Assembly: GCF_905475395.1 (NCBI RefSeq)
Contig: NC_058337.1
Location: 94,668,368 to 94,732,367 of the forward strand
DNA length: 64,000 nucleotides
Source of the DNA: Chrysoperla carnea
Taxonomy: Eukaryota; Arthropoda; Insecta; Neuroptera; Chrysopidae
Reading direction: 5' to 3'
Part shown: positions 34,101 to 47,017 of the stretch, one piece after another
Position numbering within the stretch: position 1 is the first letter of the stretch
Layout of the letters: every line of letters starts with the position of its first letter
The notes under the pieces: generated by a model
The model's database searches: none
What the model saw: the letters and a program-made list of their open reading frames with translations, nothing else
Told to the model about the DNA's origin: nothing
Position numbers and translations under genes: made by a program

Positions 34101-35446
34101 ATCGAGATCATATTAATAAAAGATATAAGGTATATTTCTTTGTGTTCGGAATAAGAAATATTGTAATAAGTACATTATGTTAAGTCTTTAAAAATCAACC
34201 TGTATAGGTTAGTTCATTAATATGTAAGTGGATAAAAAACGTATATAAACTTAATACCGGAATAATAATGATATTCGTTTGAGCTCGTTTTAATAATTTT
34301 CTTTAAATATGCCGCTTCTACACTTAATATTAGGTGAGCCTGCAACGGTTCTACCTACGCCGTTACGCGACTAGCATCAGCCAAGTTTTATATGCAATAA
34401 TTTATACTTTTTGTTTCTGAATTTATAGTTTTAAATTGTAATTGGTAAACAATTATCTTCAAAATTATACAGAGTGTCAATTTATTACATAACTAGTACC
34501 TAAAGCTAGTCTATACACACAGCTACGGTAATAGACTATACTCATTACGAAATAAAACACTTATTTCAGTCTGACTTTTGTATTAATAATCTACGCACGT
34601 AGTTAGCCGCTCACGTTATCGAAAATAATAATATAATCCAGAAATCTTGGATATGAAAACATCTAAATTCAAAAATTTTGCAATTAAACAATGAACTTAG
34701 ATAAGGCACCTATTCCAAATTCGAATCTAGTGAAAACTGAAAGTTATAATGAATTTTTAGAAATAATTTTAAATTATGTAATTGAATAAGTATTTAGTTT
34801 TATAATATGTTTTTGATTTGTAATTCAAAATTTGGCCAATGGCTTAAAAGGATCACGTGATCCACAAGAAAAAGTAGTATATAATGCAAACTAACAATTT
34901 TGACCCATTGGTTGCATCATGGCATTTAATTCAACATGGTACAACTTAGGGATTTCCTACGAGGTTTTTTGATTTTGATACTCCCTCTCTAGAAATTTGT
35001 ACGTTTCCCAACCGTGTATAACTTGTTATTATGAACTCTTCAAAATCATAAACAATAAATAGAAATAAATCAGAATAATTATTATAACTCAACATTAAAT
35101 TGAAAGTACATGAAATGTATACAGATATAAAATTTAATACTTACTTCAGTAATAAATGAACCTTTGAATTCATTTAATGATTGATTTTAATCATTTTACC
35201 AATAACATTTATTGACTCTTCAATTTTATATTCATTCATATTCAATTATATAAATATAAAATTCATCACGCAGGAGCTGCGCAGTAATAGTAAATTTTGT
35301 TATTCAAATGAATGGAATTAAAAGTGTAGAACTACATTCGTTTATTGTACTGCATCACGCTGGTTGTATGTTACTATTATAATTATAACGATTCGTATCT
35401 AATAAGATTAGTGTGATAATTATTTGTCTTAGTAAGTATCTATACT

Positions 35447-35540
35447 AATGTATAAAAGAATTACTGACTGAAAAATCAACACGTAGCGAAACTCCTACGG
35501 CTAGAAACGTAAAAATTGTGAGTTAAGGTTGTAACGCGTT
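35447..35540 (+). repeat. Terminus of an insect Helitron/SINE-type dispersed repeat
   Basis: TATACTAATGTATAAAAGAATTACTGACTGA followed by CAACACGTAGCGAAACTCCTACGGCTAGAAACGTAAAAATTGTGAG is a pattern I know as a common insect repeat end with tandem GACTGA words. The downstream limit is not clear. Confidence 0.5.
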
Positions 35541-37859
35541 AGTCTTTGTTTTTATTAAATAATATGATTTATGTTAATTTTAAACTTACTAACGTTAATA
35601 AGGGATAAGTGATTAAATTGTAACCAATTTAATTTTCAACAATTCCGAATTATTTTTTATTTTATACTTACTTACTCGTAAAATTTCTATTGTATTTTAG
35701 AGTATTTTAGATATCTGTGTAAAAATTTTATTTTATATCAAAAAATGCTTGATCACGGGAAAAAAGTTATAGAAGTAGAATTTATATATAACTTTAGTAC
35801 CTATATTAGTTTTCATTTTAACAATTTATAAATTCGAACCTGCATGTTGACAGTTTATAATTTTTCTATTATTTTCCCCGTAATTTTAGCATGTTTTTAC
35901 AAAACGTATCAACTTGCACTTTTCTCAAAATTAATTTTTATTAAACAAAACTTTTATTTTTCAAGTGTTAGATATTTTTAGTAAATGATTCCATTAATGC
36001 TAATTTTTAAGACACCTGAAAAAGGATTAATATGTACAGCAAAACAAGTTGCATGCGAATTCATGAAAAGTGTAAAAATACAAACACTCTTAATACCTAC
36101 TAATAATAAAGTGCAGATTTTTCTAGCCATTTATTTCGATTACTGTAGTATGAAAAGTTTTTTTAAAATCAAAATTTCAAATGAAATCGGCCTTTATTTG
36201 TCTAAATAATATACATACAAACATACATACATTTCAAGAAGAATAAAGGCTAGTACTCAAAATAACAAGAACAGTTAAAAAAAATTATTTTGTAAATTTG
36301 GAAGTGATATTCGGAATAGAAAACTGTTAGAATTAGAATTTATGAAAATATGTTTTTTTCATAATTATTTTTGTAATCTGCAGATGACTTACTATATTAC
36401 GTAAGCATCAACATTAACCAACACCAATACCTTCATTTCGTACTATAAAATTCGCTAAAAAGTGTGTTTAAGCAACAAGTAAGTTATTTTTGATTTTAAT
36501 GTTTCTACGCTAAAAATATTTATTGCTACTGGTCTACCACTTAAAAACTTAAAAATTTCAAAGTAGCTCCCTTCCAATCCAAGTCGTAACGCAACTAGTA
36601 TCATTTAAGCTAGGCTAATACAAGTGATGCGTTAATTAAGTAATGCACCTAACAACGAGGTGTTATAGGTGTTATTGAAAAAAGAGTGTTGTAGTCTGAA
36701 CAACTAATTGAGTAGTTCATCTGTTCAATTAAGAAACGCAACGCATATCGATGTATGTATTCAACTCATGCATATAATACCTCTTTTTTAGATGCATTGC
36801 TTAACGCATGTACTCTGTCATACTCGTGGGAGATGCCTATGATGTAAACTAAACTATGTGTATACATTGTTTTCAAGAAAATGTTACAACAAATCTAAAA
36901 TAAATAATACAATTTAAAGATTTTTTTTCAATCAATGGTTAAATTTCAATTAATTTGATACGATTTAAGCAACAATGAGGCTAAATTGTATCAAAAGCAA
37001 ACTTCCGGGAAACTATGTTTTTGACTTTATAGTGGAAACTGATTTCCCTGTATAAGATTTCTTAGAATTTCCCTTTGTGGTCAAGAAACTATACTTTGAT
37101 ATGTTCGTACAAACTAAATATTTGAGCATCATTTACATCCTATATGATTTAATCGGCTTTCCGGGTATCACTAATTAATTAATTTTGTGAAAGTAATTCT
37201 GAGAAAATTATCGTTGTTTATATTCCTATAAATAGATTATTATAGGCAGTTTAAAATAAACGGTCCGAAACATCGAACAAGACTTTATTATATTATAAAA
37301 TTGATATATTATTCTTGTAATAATTTTATTGAAAGCAGCCAATTGTAAGAATTATTTAAAAACAAGGAAAAGCTTCAGTTTATTAACTTCACTAATTTGG
37401 CTTATTTAAGTTTTATTTATTACTTTATTTGATTTATTTGATTATGTGAACAATTTGAATAATTATGTGATTTTATCATGCGATTTTTGCATGAAAGGTT
37501 TTATTGCACCTGCACTTCAACGTTAACAGCTTACTAAAAACCTGTAAGAATTAGTTTTTTTCTTTATTAAAAGGTAGGTAATTTTTTGATAATTTATTAT
37601 TTTTCCAAAATTTTATTTTATATCAGCTATAGATACAAGCACAGCGGTATATTTGGAATCATACGGTAATGAAGAAGAGGCTTAGGTATTTATTGGATTT
37701 AATATAAAATATAGAAGGATGTAGTTTGGTAAGGGTGAGGTTAAGCAAAGATTACCAAGTTACAAAAGTTACTTAAAAAGACATTTTAATTATTATTTGA
37801 TCAATTTTGGGTAGGGTTGTTTTGACTACTTTTGACGATTTCACTGCTGTGATACGAAG

Positions 37860-38240
37860 TTTTACTGCTGTCTCCTCTCCCTAGAAAATTCCATTTTCCT
37901 GTATTTGGAAAGGTTTTCCCTAGGAGGGGGGGCCTTCTCGAATTTTCCCGAATATGTGGCTGATACCAATCCTAGGAACACCTTAAGGTCTAGCCTTGTG
38001 CCAAGTTTAATCATCGAAATCGTTAGAGCCGTTTTTGAGAAAACTCCAAAAATCCTGTTATGGTCTAGAGGGAAGTACCCTTGAAAAAAGGCCTAGGAAA
38101 AAAATCGTCTGGAATTATCAAACTAAACCTATGTACCGAGTTTGAGAAAAATCGATTGAAAATTGAAGGCTCCCGTTTGGTAACAGACACACCGACATAT
38201 CGACATACCGACGGACGCAACATTTTTTAAAAATCACTTT
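37860..38240. repeat. Probable dispersed-repeat remnant
   Basis: The block is less AT-rich than its surroundings. It has phrases typical of interspersed insect repeats (GCCAAGTTTAATCATCGAAATCGTTAGAGCCGTTTTTGAGA-like, and an ACAGACACACCGACATATCGACATACCGACGGACG tract). There is no open frame of note, and the class is unknown. Confidence 0.45.
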
Positions 38241-38839
38241 TTTGGAATCAGGGACCCTCAAAATAAATTAAAAATACTATTATACTATATACGAGTATTG
38301 CTCGAACATATTTAAATGTTCATGTATATCGTTGAAACTATGGTATAATTATGTATTCATCTTTCATAGTATTTGTCAGAGAATTATTTGATGTGTAAAT
38401 AATAATAAGATTATGTTCATGCCACTGAATACCTCCATTTGACTTCCGATTGCCGACGAGTTTCCGTGAAACCTCCACTGAAAAATGTTCAGTCTATCAT
38501 TGTAAGCTATAAAACCTAGGCTTAGTAACTTCAGAACCATGTTTTAGAACATTAACTACTCGCATTGTGGATTAATGTCGTCTGTTTGCTATAAAAAATG
38601 GTCGTAAAAAGAACTTTTCAAATGAGTAACCATATTATTATGAAAACACGCAAAACATATTTTACGAGCAGAAAAACGTAGTAAATGAACCACTGTGCAA
38701 ATATTACAAGTTGAAATGTATAAAAATAAAATATACAAGGTGTTTCATAAATGTTCCGACTAACTTCGAAAGGTAGTAGAAAGCATTAAAGCATATATAT
38801 GTAAAGTATATCTTTAGTAGAGTGAAATTACGCCTTGTG

Positions 38840-40825
38840 TATGGATTAAAAGTTCGAGCAATGAAACTTTGGGGTTTTTCTTTTCACATCAAAATAAGTA
38901 TTTTTTGAAATTTTTTACTTTCCCGGAGTGGTGCAACATGTTTAAATAACAAAATGACGTCAAAAATGAAATTTTTTTCAGGAATTTTATCATTTTTATT
39001 TTATATTCGCAAAAGGAGACATCGGTGCATATCCAAATTTGGTAGGTTTGTAGTCAATGTTAAGAACTACTCCTCATATTTTTTTGGTGGGGTTTCGTCC
39101 CTTCCCCTCCCAGTTATATATATATGTATACATACATATGGTAAAACAGTTCATTTGACTGTAACTTGAAAAATATTCGATTGATTTTTATGAAACTAAT
39201 ATCAATAGTAGGTTTTATTACTTACAACTTTCGGTTAAAATTTTAGCGAAATCCGTTAAATAGTTCGGCCAAAATTTCCAATTTAAGGAATTGTTTAAAA
39301 TGGCTGCCATTTTATGCCATTTTGTCCTACGAGGTTAAATTTTTTTTTAAATTGTAGCATCTTTTATTATCTTTCGATTTTATAATAAGTGACTTACCCG
39401 TAAAATGACTCCTTGATCCATATTTTTGGGAAAAAACGGAAAATTTAACACTTTCTGGAAATAATTGTTTGGGGGGTGTATGGACTGGCTTTGGGGGGTG
39501 TTTTTTGCTTTGGCATGAGAAAACTATTTTTAAAAGAGGTCTATATGGTTTAAAGCAAAATTTTTAAGTTTTAACCCCCGCGTTGTAAGGGGGAAGGGGT
39601 GTATGAAATAAATGTATCTTAAAAGATTTTAAAAAGAGGTCAAAATAGTTTAAAATGCTAAAGTAACCCAAAATTTTAGCTGTTTATATTAATATAGCAC
39701 TTTTTACAACATCCACCCCTTCCGCTCCCCCTTTCATATCTTTTGCAAATTCAAAATTTTTAAGATGTATAAAGGGGCTTTGGGGGTCGTTGATCTCGAA
39801 CTTTTGGCCCAAATAAGTACACCCCCTAAAAATATTACAATTGTTTTTGATAATCTATTGCAAAATTCGAGATCAGCGACCCCAAAAACCCCTTTATACG
39901 TCCTAAAAATTTTGAATTTGCAAAAAATATGAAAGGGGGAGCGGAAGGGGTGGATGTTGTAAAAAGTGCTATATTAATTAAAACAGCTAAAATTTTGGGT
40001 TACTTTAGCATTTTAAACTATTTTGACCTCTTTTTAAAATCTTTTAAGATACATTTATTTCATACACCCCTTCCCCCTTACAGCGCGGAGATTAAAACTT
40101 AAAAATTTTGCTTTAAACCATATAGACCTCTTTTAAAAATAGTTTTCTCATGTCAAAGCAAAAAACACCCCCCAAAGCCAGTCCATACACCCCCCAAACA
40201 ATTATTTCCAGAAAGTGTTAAATTTTCCGTTTTTAGCAAAAATATGGATCAAGGACTCATTTTACGGGTAAGCCACTTATTATAAAATCGAAAGATAATA
40301 AAAAATGCTACAATTTAAAAAAAAATTTAACCTCGTAGGACAAAATGGCATAAAATGGCAGCCATTTTAAACAATTCCTTAAATTGGAAATTTTGGCCGA
40401 ACTATTTAACGGATTTCGCTAAAATTTTAACCGAAAGTTGTAAGTAATAAAACCTACTATTGATATTAGTTTCATTAAAATCAATCGAATATTTTTCAAG
40501 TTATAGTCAAATGAACAGTTTTACCATATGTATGTATACATATATATATAACTAGGAGGGGAAGGGACGAAACTCCACCAAAAAATTATGAGGAGTAGTT
40601 CTTAACATGGACTACAAACCTACCAAATTTGGATATGTACCGATGTCTCCTTTTGCGAATATAAAATAAAAATGATAAAATTTCTGAAAAAAATTTCATT
40701 TTTGACGCCATTTTGTTATTTAAACATGTTGCACCACTCCGGGAAAGTAAAAAATTTCAAAAAATACTTATTTTGATGTGAAAAGAAAAACCCCAAAGTT
40801 TCATTGCTCGAACTTTTAATCCATA
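38840..40825. repeat. Near-perfect 2-kb palindrome with about 960-bp arms
   Basis: The left arm 38840-39800 and right arm 39867-40825 are reverse complements with roughly 95% identity by eye and few indels, around a 66-bp centre. Examples are ATGGATTAAAAGTTCGAGCA against TGCTCGAACTTTTAATCCAT at the outer ends, and GTTGATCTCGAA against TTCGAGATCAGC at the centre. The arms contain unusual C- and G-runs (CACCCCTTCCCCC type). The left arm has a 71-codon open frame (38954-39169) with no recognisable content. No target duplication was found. It could be a giant foldback element. If transcribed it would form a very long hairpin RNA. Confidence 0.95.
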
Positions 40826-41099
40826 TAACAGCCTTTTTTTGCTTAGATTTACTCCAGTACTTCTTTTTTTAATGTCTTGGTCTTGCAGCAAAAGTCTTGA
40901 TTATTATTAAATAGTAAATGGAGTCTTTCTTCAAATAATTGCTTTAATTATTTAATTAATTATTAAGATGGGCTGGTGTAGTGTAACCTAACCTAAATGA
41001 AGACTTTGTTAAATGTTCTCTCTTTAATTCTCAAAAAAATTCTAATAGGGGGAGTATCACTATACTATTGCAGTAAAAAAAATAACCTTTCCTTATTTT
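40826..41099. other. Short gene-free spacer
   Basis: No feature was recognised other than a TGTAACCTAACCTAAATG word at 40978-40997. Confidence 0.4.
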
Positions 41100-41575
41100 A
41101 AGGTAGTACCAGCATGAAATCACTTTTCGACAGATTTGGCCGAATTTTTTTTCTCGGGTTTATAATAGCTTTGTTTATGAATTTCTAAAATTTCATAATT
41201 TTTGACCGTTTAGATCGCGAGATATTTAAAGACAAAGTTCGCGTTTTTGAGGGTCCTGTCCCATTTAAAGCATGTAAAATGTCCGGTCTCTCCAACTATT
41301 TTTTATGATATTATTATATATTGAAGAAAAAGTAGAAACAAATGTTTATACAATACAATTCTAAAAAAAAAATTTAGAAATTAATTTTCACTTTCGAGAT
41401 ATTAATTTTGACGTAAATTGATCGAAATTGGGACGTTGGCATAATTATTTCCCATTTTAAACGGTCAAAATTTCTGAAACTTTGGGAATTAATAGTAAGC
41501 ATTATTAAATTCTTAAATTTAATTTTTCGTTAAATTCTGTCGAAAAAAAAATTGTACCATTGCTTTAACATAGAA
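41100..41575. mobile_element. Diverged inverted-repeat element
   Basis: The ends share GGTA..ACCA and TTTTCGACAGA(A)TTT in inverse orientation (about 41100-41150 and 41535-41575). Inner inverse matches include AATTTTTGACCGTTTA (41197-41213) against AAACGGTCAAAATTTCT (41460-41476). The interior is non-coding. Confidence 0.45.
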
Positions 41576-43417
41576 ACTGCAAATACCATGCTGGAACATC
41601 GTTAAAGGACCTCAAACTCAAAAAAAAGAAAAATAAATTAAAAATGTTAAGGCAAATACCGTAAACTGTAAATTCGATTGAAATGAAATTGCCTTGTTCA
41701 TGATGGTATGCTTCATAGCATCATAATAAAAGTAAAGTATGGATACATACATAAACTGTTGACGTCGTTTGAAATTTTGTATCTATATATGTAGGTCTAT
41801 TTTTATTGACTGTTCTATAATTCTATATTTAAATACATAGAAATACATCGATGTTTATCAGAAGTACTTTTGAATAGTTCATAATAATAATTACGAAATA
41901 GATAACAAGTTTATTTCACTCCGGTTATTGTTTTATTCTTAATTTATTGGTTCATTGATTTATTAATAATTATATTGGTAATCAATATTTTAATTACATA
42001 AAAATAATAACCATCTTATATTATTGTTTTTATAAATGCTCTTCACCTACTACAATTTTTTTCAAAAGAAATGTGTTAGCAAAGCTTAGTTTTGATTAAC
42101 GGATTTCTGCGTTATGGGCTCTGTACGCTTCCAATGCGCCACTCGATCTGTGTAACAATATCGTAATAATATTTACTAGTTCTGATGTAAATACAGTGGT
42201 ATTTATTGCTCACAAATACCAGATGACATTCGTGCCTATATACGCGACATTCTCCTCTATCTTATAACTCTTTGGGTAATTTCAAAAGATTATTATTTTG
42301 AAATTTATTTTACACTAAATTATTAAGGTAATTATGTTTATATTAAGAAACATCTTGCAGCCATAAATAAAGCTACCCATCGTAAGACTTTCTGTGAGGT
42401 AATGAAATATTACATAAAAATACATTTTAGAATTATACTAAATAAGCAACAATTGAATATGTCCTGACGTCTGCATTATATGTATGCAGGTATTAACAAT
42501 GAAAGCACTTAACAAAGCAGTAACTTGACCATCATACCTTTTATAGACAGCATGTCCACTTTAACAAATTACAAGGCATTAAAATAATAGAGCTACTAAC
42601 TCGTTATTACTCTCCATCATTGACATATTTACAATACAATTAGATATTTTAATCCACTTTTGTGTCTGCGCGAAATATCTACGTGCACATTTCCCCAGTG
42701 TAATTAGATAAGAATATAGTAGAAGAAATTTGCAGCGAGCTACACTGGTTATTTGGATGGTCTTGTTTGAAATAATGCTCCGATTGAATATCTTGCTTAT
42801 TGGAGTTTATAATTAATATAAAATAATAATAACTCCCCCCCTCCCCACTCCTTATACAAAGTCAACGAGCTTTAAAAAGAAGATATTTACGTTTATTTCC
42901 ATGTATTGTTGGTTCCATAAAAATCGCCACAGTTAAAACATTCTAAGCGTACTCATCATATGTTATGTTATAATAGTAACACTTAGAATGTTTTAATTCG
43001 ACCGTTTTTTTTTGACATAGAGTATACAATATGTTTTTGTAAAAATGATGTAAGAAAAAGTTCTTCTACTTGGAGGGGAACATCTTGCAGATGCCGTATA
43101 TTTGACTTTGAATTGTAAAATTGTTTAAAAATCCACTCATGCTCGTATATCATAATAGATAGAGGAAAATCTTAAACCCTTAAATATTAGTAATTTTCTT
43201 AAATTTTTTGAAAATTTAATTAGGCTTAAGGTTTTCCAAAATAGTTGTTTATTATTTCATGAAGAATAACTTTCTATTTCATGCATGAGTGCATGATATT
43301 CAATGTCAATTCCAAAATTGAGTAAGATAAAATAAAAGTAAAAGTGGTTATACTACTTTTACTTAGTTACTTAGATTATTCACTATCCATAAATGCTTTC
43401 TTTCAGAAATTTTTACT
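41576..43417. other. Gene-free stretch with one short hairpin
   Basis: A perfect 15-bp stem (TTAAAACATTCTAAG at 42933-42947, CTTAGAATGTTTTAA at 42982-42996) encloses a 34-nt loop and extends by about three pairs with one mismatch. Nothing else was recognised. Confidence 0.45.
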
Positions 43418-43732
43418 ATAATTTTAGCTGTACCTGGTAGATTTTTCGTAAACGTCATTGTTTTCCGTGAGGGCGCAAATTATTACAAAACTTTGGTGTC
43501 TATTTTTTCCAAAACTATAAACTATAAAAAATAGAGAGTTGAAAATTTGCGAGTAAATTCAACTAGTGGTCTTGTGAAACATTCTCGGAAAAAGAAATAA
43601 AATTATAGAAAATACTTTCGAAAATTTTCAAAATTTTCGAAAACCCAATAACACATATGTGTTCAACACTTTCTATACAAGGTATTTCAACAATTCAACT
43701 CAGTCAATGGTTTGTTTTCACTTGTTTATATA
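43418..43732 (+). repeat. Partial solo copy of the 0.5-kb arm repeat family (copy F)
   Basis: Only the inner half is present: TTTTTCGTAAACGTCATTGTTTTCCGTGAGGGCGCAAATTA, then a diverged middle, then GTTCAACAC..TCTATAC.AGGTATTTCAACAATT, AACTCAGTCAAT.GTTTGTTTTCACTTGTTT. The outer end with CCAAGTTTGTAACG is missing. Confidence 0.7.
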
Positions 43733-44099
43733 ACGATTAATATTTAAAGAATTGATGTTGGTTGTTTGCTACTATAACGTCACAAGTTATTTTCACCATA
43801 GTGTTGTGTTATACTTTATCCTAAAAGAAAACATATTACTAATACGTAATTGATGTTATATTGAATATGAAGAACGTATCTGCACTGAATGAGGTAGGAG
43901 TGGGAGTATTGACCATATTGCTCGGCAGCATATAGAATTTTATTACTTATGTAAAAGTATGGTTTAAATCGTACCAAATTTCTCATAAATATTATATTTA
44001 TTATCCTAATAACTTTTACCTTGTAGGCAAACTCAAGTTCATGTCTCGTTGACGAGACAAAATCTAATAAGTGGTTGAATAAACTTCATTATAATAAAT
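43733..44099. other. Gene-free spacer
   Basis: No feature was recognised. Confidence 0.4.
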
Positions 44100-44400
44100 A
44101 CTAGCTGTGAACTATCCGCTTCTCTGGTCAACTTCAATTTTAAATACAAAGATTATTGTGCTATGACCTTCACTTCATATGCTGTCACTTACTCTCCTTT
44201 TGTTCACAATTTCGTTTAACCAGTAAAATTATCAGTGTTTCTTCACTATATTATGCATGTATTATAAATAAAATTGTTCCTCTTGAAATACTCTATCTGT
44301 TAGAAATCGCATCAAAATCCATTGAGTAGTTTTAAAGATCGAAGAATACATAGAGATTGGGGGCAGACGGGCGGAAGCGACTTGGTTTTATACTATGTAT
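44100..44400 (+). repeat. Right-end portion of a dispersed repeat also seen at 29.1 kb
   Basis: TACTAGCTGTGAACTATCCGCTTCTCTGGTCAACTTCAATTTTAAATA with CTTCACTTCATATGCTGTCACTTA matches 29100-29220 at many positions. It ends with ATCAAAATCCATTGAGTAGTTTT and TTTTATACTATGTATTAAT, typical of 3' regions of insect SINE/LINE/Helitron-like repeats. Confidence 0.6.
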
Positions 44401-44744
44401 TAATATTGTAATTAGGATAACTCCATAATAAATACTCTGTTTTGTGTTTAATTTGTGGGCATATTTATGTTTTTTGATGTTTTACTAGAAGAGATAATGA
44501 TTATTTTGCAGTAAGCACATATAATGGTTTAAAATCCTGGAGTCGTTCGTTTATTCGCCATCGTTTATTAAATTACCTAATGTATATAAACCGAAACCGG
44601 AAATATTACATGTAATCGTTTGATTGAGCAGTATGCATGAGAAATATGCGATAGATCCAGGTAAAAGCTAAGCATGATACCTTGAATAATGCGAAATAAA
44701 TATTTTTTTTTACTTTCATTCAGACCTAAAAATAGGTTTAGTTT

Positions 44745-44870
44745 AATATCTGACACCCAAGGTTGAAACTCTGTTATCATTCGATGTTAATATTCGACTG
44801 CCCTGATCATAGTTTCCAAGCTTAGCCTGCTACTCAACAATCTCTACCCCTGTGCTGAACCAATACCACT
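44745..44870. repeat. Dispersed repeat shared with 59268-59395
   Basis: AATATCTGACA(C/T)CCAA..TTGAAAC..TGTTAT..TTCG.T, ..CTGA...., GTTTCCAAG and CTACTCAACAATCT..(A/C)CC line up in order in both places, in the same orientation. The shared tract is about 125 bp with moderate divergence. Confidence 0.6.
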
Positions 44871-45093
44871 CAGATTTAATTATTTGTCTTTTATGGGTAA
44901 CTAAATATCAAAATTTCGTTAAAATTTTCATTGCAATGCCAACATATTTTAACATTGGCAGATAAAATTTCTAGTACTATCCACACGAATTTCAATCGTC
45001 ATTCTCGTTGTAGTTGCCTGAAATCAGATTCTATCGATTAATCAAAGACATTTCCTTATCTACACTCTTTGATATTATCTATTAAAAATAGTA

Positions 45094-45651
45094 CAAGATC
45101 CGAATTAGGGTCGACCTTCACCCATCTGTTTACCGAATGAAAGTTATTTTTTATGAAATGTAAAATATTAACAAATATTCCTGTAACGGGTTGCCTTAAA
45201 AAATATGGTCCAGACCATTTTTAATATAAATATCAAAACTTGGAAAGCTTGTAAACATTATTTTTGACCAATATTTTGTGGCCAATCATATGCCACCGTA
45301 ATTGTAACAAAATTATCTTTATTTAGATATGCGAGTCAATGAATTAACAGATGCACGTAATTACTATTTTCAACTTGTATAAATGCGATAATAGTGAACG
45401 AAAAAAGGCAAACAACATAGCTGCTGCATATTCTTTATGGCTTTTACTTTCGAGTAGATCAAAATTCGTAAGATATGCAAGTCAGTGAAAAATTTCTAAA
45501 AATTTTACTCTTGATATTTTCACTAAAAGTAGTCTGGACCACATTTTTATAGGCAACCCATTGCAGGGATATTTGTTAACATTTTATATTTCATAAAAAA
45601 TAACTTTCATCCGGTAAACAGATGGGTGAAGGTCGATCCTAATTGGGATCT
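45094..45651. mobile_element. MITE-like element, 558 bp with about 125-bp inverted ends
   Basis: The left end 45094-45218 and right end 45529-45651 are about 90% inverse-identical by eye. They share AAGATCC.AATTAGG.TCGACC, TTCACCCATCTGTTTACCG, TGAAAGTTATTTTTTATGAAAT, TTAACAAATAT.CCTG, GGGTTGCCT and TGGTCCAGAC. The 310-bp middle is non-coding. Confidence 0.9.
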
Positions 45652-47017
45652 TAGACTAAAATCTTTATTTTCGATTTCTAAATCATTTTCTCTATTTGTT
45701 GACTAGAGTCTGATTTATTATACAATATTTTCGCGGAGTTAAAACTACTAAAATGTCAATCAACATATTCGAGTACTGATTTATAGTTAATAGTCGAGAA
45801 ATTCCATAATACTGCATTATTCTAGCTTCGATAATTCTGTTTATTAACTTTGTAATTATTAGTTAACAAATTGTAAACAACAGCCAATCAATGGCTTTGA
45901 CAATCTGTCTAAATAAATATACATAGCATTGCATTGTATTTCAGCGAATTCGTATCAGATAAAGTTTGCTCAAGTATAATGAATTATATAAATGATATCT
46001 AATTATGTAGTCATAAATTTTTTTGACTATTTATTGAAAACTTATTTCAAACTGACTCTTAGGGAGTAAAAATGGTACGGAAAGCCAGTTTAGAAACGGT
46101 AATATATCATCAAAGGTTTTCTTTATCCTGTTTTGTTGCTTGAACGAAAATATGCTCTTCAATTTATCTGTGTTTTGTATGAAGAAATGTCGATTTAACG
46201 TTTAATACCAAAGTTTAAGTTGATGGGGGAACTCCTCTAAAGAAATAATGACAAAATAAATAAAGTAAAGGCTTGGTGAATGCTCTGATAAATGTCTAGA
46301 AGGCCACTTTTTGAGTAAGAACTTTATTACCTAGAAAATTTTGAAAGTAAACTCCTTTTTTATTTTTACATGGCTATATTTTATGTAGTACGAAGGAAAG
46401 GTTAGGTTAGGTTAAGTCATAATGGCCGTTGGGTTCATCTTCTGCAAAAAGGTTCGCTTCCATAATGCCACAAGTCACAAGTGCACTTGTTGAAAGTGAA
46501 CTAGTGACTTGGGTTTTATACTTGTGGATAGTACACATTTAAAAAATAAGTTAGTGTAGCGCCACTTTCTCATAAATTAACAGTGACCCATTCAGGCTTG
46601 CGTACCTGGAGGCCTAGACCCATCTTTATTTATAAACAGAGTATAAACGCAAAAGTACAGCATTTACGCGAAGTTTTAGTGAGCTAGTACAGTGCACCAC
46701 CAGTTTCATGATCCAACAGCCACCCACTGACTAAAAACATACTCTTGATCAAACTAATTACTATAGAGTAAGAGCATTGTATTTACTTATAGTATGGTTT
46801 CTACAAATGTAATGTGCAATAACAATGATTGTATATTAATCCGGTCAATTCATATGTTGATTACAATAATTATTATACAATTGTAAATGGATAGACAATA
46901 ATTTGTTGTAAGTAACGATTTGGTATTTGTTTACAATTATTATTAAAATAAATAAATTACTTTAATTATTGTAGGGACACTAACGAATTTTATACAAATA
47001 TAACTATAATTATAAAA
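45652..47017. other. Gene-free stretch
   Basis: It holds a GGTTAGGTTAGGTTAAG word at 46400-46416 (TTAGG-like, only about three units) and a loose inverted pair around CAAGTCAC/GTGACTTG at 46480-46513. There is no gene. Confidence 0.4.

Larger units (their letters stand above)
29831..38739. other. About 9 kb without a recognised gene
   Basis: This stretch holds a (GA)n tract at 30548-30570, a repeat shared with 53 kb, a recursive-splice-like site at 31080, a dispersed-repeat start at 35447, a related word pair at 34345-34375 and 36580-36606, and a repeat-like block at 37860-38230. Open frames at 32569-32787 and 35985-36209 have no recognisable domain or splice support. Confidence 0.4.

Noticed and set aside
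38954-39169. 71-codon open frame inside the palindrome arm
   Set aside because: It lies wholly in repeat DNA, has low-complexity hydrophobic and basic content, and has no start context or homology that I recognise.
46400-46416. TTAGG repeats suggesting an interstitial telomere
   Set aside because: Only about three units are present. The words GGTTAGGTTAGG and ACCTAACCTAA are common inside ordinary insect repeats.
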